Source: Stenotrophomonas sp. (lineage in GTDB: Bacteria; Pseudomonadota; Gammaproteobacteria; Xanthomonadales; Xanthomonadaceae). Taken from it: a stretch of DNA of 7,009 nt. Location of the stretch: positions 1 to 7,009 of the forward strand of contig DMZT01000426.1 in NCBI GenBank assembly GCA_003484865.1, written 5' to 3'. Shown in pieces: positions 5,859-7,009 of the stretch. Under the pieces are notes generated by a model. It did not search any database. It was not told the origin of the DNA and saw nothing but the letters and a program-made list of their open reading frames with translations. The first letter of the stretch is position 1; every line of letters begins with the position of its first letter. Position numbers and translations under genes: made by a program.

Positions 5859-6758
5859 ATGTCCTTGTCCCTTTCCGGTCTCATCACCGCGCTGGCGACG
5901 CCCTTCCAGGCGAACGGCGCATTGGATCCCGACGGTTGGCAGCGCCTGCTGCACCTGCAACTGGAGGGTGGTGTTCACGGGGTGGTGGTGGCCGGTTCGA
6001 CCGGTGAAGCCGCTGCCCTGTCCGACGACGAATACGACCAGCTGCTGCGCAGTGCGGTCAAAACCGTCGCCGGACGCATCCCGGTACTGGCCGGGACCGG
6101 CCTGTCGGGGACGGCCAAAACGATCGAGCAGACCCGTCGTGCGGCCGCCAACGGCGCGACCCATGCGCTGGTGGTGACCCCGCCGTACGTGCGCCCGACC
6201 CAGGCCGGCCTGATCGCGCATTACCGCGCGGTGGCCGACCAGGGCGGCCTGCCGGTCATCCTGTACAACGTGCCCGGCCGTACCGGCTGCGACATGCTGC
6301 CCGAGACCGTGGCCGAACTGGCGCGGCACCCGAACATCGTGGGCATCAAGGAGGCGGTCGGCGATGTGGGCCGCGTCAATGCCCTGCTGGCGCTGCGTTC
6401 GCCGGACTTCGCCATCCTCAGCGGTGACGACGGTACGGCCGCGCGTTCGATCCTGTCCGGCGTGGACGGCCTGATCTCGGTGGGCTCCAACGCCCTGCCG
6501 GGCGCCTACCGCCGGATGTGCGACCTGGCGGCAGCCGGGGAACGCGAGGCGACCGAGTCGTGGGATGCCCGTCTCGAGCCGTTCCATGAATTCTGCGGCG
6601 TGGAGTCCAACCCGATCCCGGTGAAGGACCTGCTGCGCCGGATCGGCATTGGTGATGGCCTGCGCCTGCCGCTGCTGCCCTTGTCCGCGGCCCATCACGC
6701 CGCTGCCGAACACCTGGCCACCGATATCGGTGCGCTGGAAGCACTATCCAACCACTGA
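5859..6758 (+). CDS. dapA: 4-hydroxy-tetrahydrodipicolinate synthase DapA
   Basis: A 299-residue cytosolic class I aldolase, normally a homotetramer, that condenses pyruvate with aspartate semialdehyde at the first committed step to diaminopimelate and lysine. Against E. coli DapA the numbering is shifted by +3: Schiff-base Lys164, Tyr136, Tyr110 (contributed across the dimer) and the substrate-binding Arg141 in YNVPGRTG are all present. The active-site loop is GSTGE (46-50), with Ser47 where E. coli has Thr44. The lysine-feedback residues differ strongly: His53, His56, Asn80, Glu84 and Tyr106 of E. coli become Asp56, Tyr59, Ser83, Lys87 and Pro109. The ATG at 5859 ([16 protein letters not shown]) matches the family start; the frame is open 20 codons further without conserved sequence. 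The Shine-Dalgarno is weak. It is followed by a BamC-like gene after 26 bp. Confidence 0.95.
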   Translation: MSLSLSGLITALATPFQANGALDPDGWQRLLHLQLEGGVHGVVVAGSTGEAAALSDDEYDQLLRSAVKTVAGRIPVLAGTGLSGTAKTIEQTRRAAANGATHALVVTPPYVRPTQAGLIAHYRAVADQGGLPVILYNVPGRTGCDMLPETVAELARHPNIVGIKEAVGDVGRVNALLALRSPDFAILSGDDGTAARSILSGVDGLISVGSNALPGAYRRMCDLAAAGEREATESWDARLEPFHEFCGVESNPIPVKDLLRRIGIGDGLRLPLLPLSAAHHAAAEHLATDIGALEALSNH

Positions 6759-6768
6759 TGTCAGTGGT
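6751..6768. repeat. 8-bp perfect inverted repeat containing the dapA stop codon
   Basis: ACCACTGA and TCAGTGGT flank a 2-base centre; as RNA this gives a 7-bp stem with a tetraloop. It includes the TGA at 6756-6758 and ends 5 bases before the AGGAG ribosome site of the next gene. There is no U-tract. It may tune dapA/bamC relative expression rather than end transcription. Confidence 0.55.
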
Positions 6769-6784
6769 CACCCAGGAGATTCCC

Positions 6785-7009
6785 ATGCGTCAATCCGTTT
6801 CCGCCTTCCGCGTGCTGTCCTTCGCGATCCTGGCTACCGCCACCCTCGTCGGCACCACCGGTTGCTTCAAGCGCGGCGCCAAGGGCGACTACGCCCTGGC
6901 CCCGGAAGTGCGCCCGCTGGAAGTGCCGCCGGATCTGAACGTCCCGGCCGGCCAGGCTGCCGCTACCGCTGCCACCAGCTCCTCGCTGGCCTCGCAGGCG
7001 GCGCGCCCG
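6785..7009 (+). CDS. bamC: BamC/NlpB-like outer-membrane assembly lipoprotein, N-terminal part
   Basis: Seventy-five codons are visible before the window ends, with no stop. The product starts with Arg2 and Arg9 and a hydrophobic stretch to about residue 23, then a lipobox-like TTGC with Cys27 as the predicted lipidated residue. After it come KRGAKGDYALAPE and RPLEVPPDLNVP (43-54), typical of the extended N-terminal segment that in E. coli BamC lies along BamD. An Ala/Ser/Thr-rich linker follows (55-74). AGGAG lies 6 bases before the ATG at 6785. The position directly after dapA is the E. coli bamC (nlpB) position. The C-terminal helix-grip domains are outside the window, so identification rests on the N-terminus and synteny. 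Confidence 0.78.
   Translation, partial: MRQSVSAFRVLSFAILATATLVGTTGCFKRGAKGDYALAPEVRPLEVPPDLNVPAGQAAATAATSSSLASQAARP

Noticed and set aside
5702..5887. A 62-residue N-terminal extension of gcvR
   Set aside because: It would run through the divergent promoter region and the dapA start, and its Arg/Lys-rich sequence is unlike the family; TTG 5701 fits better.
5823..6713. Minus-strand 296-residue frame opposite dapA
   Set aside because: Antisense shadow of dapA, whose active-site residues are fully conserved on the plus strand.
1..7009. Insertion sequence, prophage, CRISPR array, toxin-antitoxin or defence island
   Set aside because: No transposase, integrase, direct-repeat array or defence domain is seen; the phoH2 PIN domain is part of a fusion and has no visible small antitoxin partner.

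Overview
The window reads as ordinary core chromosome of a high-GC gammaproteobacterium of the Xanthomonadaceae. I would place it near Stenotrophomonas/Xanthomonas from the flavour of DapA, GcvR, PrxQ and ThiD and from the strong G/C bias at third codon positions. This placement is inference from remembered protein families, not from a search. I see no insertion sequence, prophage, CRISPR array or compositional island. No stretch over 300 bases lacks a gene; the longest gap, 157 bp, is the gcvR/dapA divergent promoter region.

Left end (1-212, minus strand): the 5' end of a tRNA cut by the window edge, then a complete tRNA-Arg(ACG) with a near-consensus sigma-70 promoter.

Centre (210-5701, all minus strand, read right to left): gcvR (ACT-domain regulator), bcp/prxQ (peroxiredoxin), phoH2 (PIN + PhoH ATPase), a small lipoprotein of unknown function, a DUF1275/YoaK-type membrane protein, thiD (HMP/HMP-P kinase) and an alpha/beta hydrolase. 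Two junctions are 4-base stop/start overlaps (phoH2-lipoprotein and thiD-hydrolase), which suggests translational coupling. The other junctions are 30 to 81 bp, and most carry a hairpin at or near the upstream gene's stop codon but no good U-tract. The run may therefore be one long, partly attenuated transcript or several overlapping ones.

Right end (5859-7009, plus strand): dapA (4-hydroxy-tetrahydrodipicolinate synthase), then the first 75 codons of a BamC/NlpB-like outer-membrane assembly lipoprotein. The block bcp-gcvR | dapA-bamC matches the E. coli arrangement, which strengthens all four assignments.

No dramatic new system is evident. The most useful observations are that DapA keeps its catalytic residues but lacks nearly all residues of the E. 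coli lysine-feedback site, that hairpins sit at successive stop codons, and that an uncharacterised lipoprotein is translationally coupled to a PhoH2 RNA helicase/nuclease.
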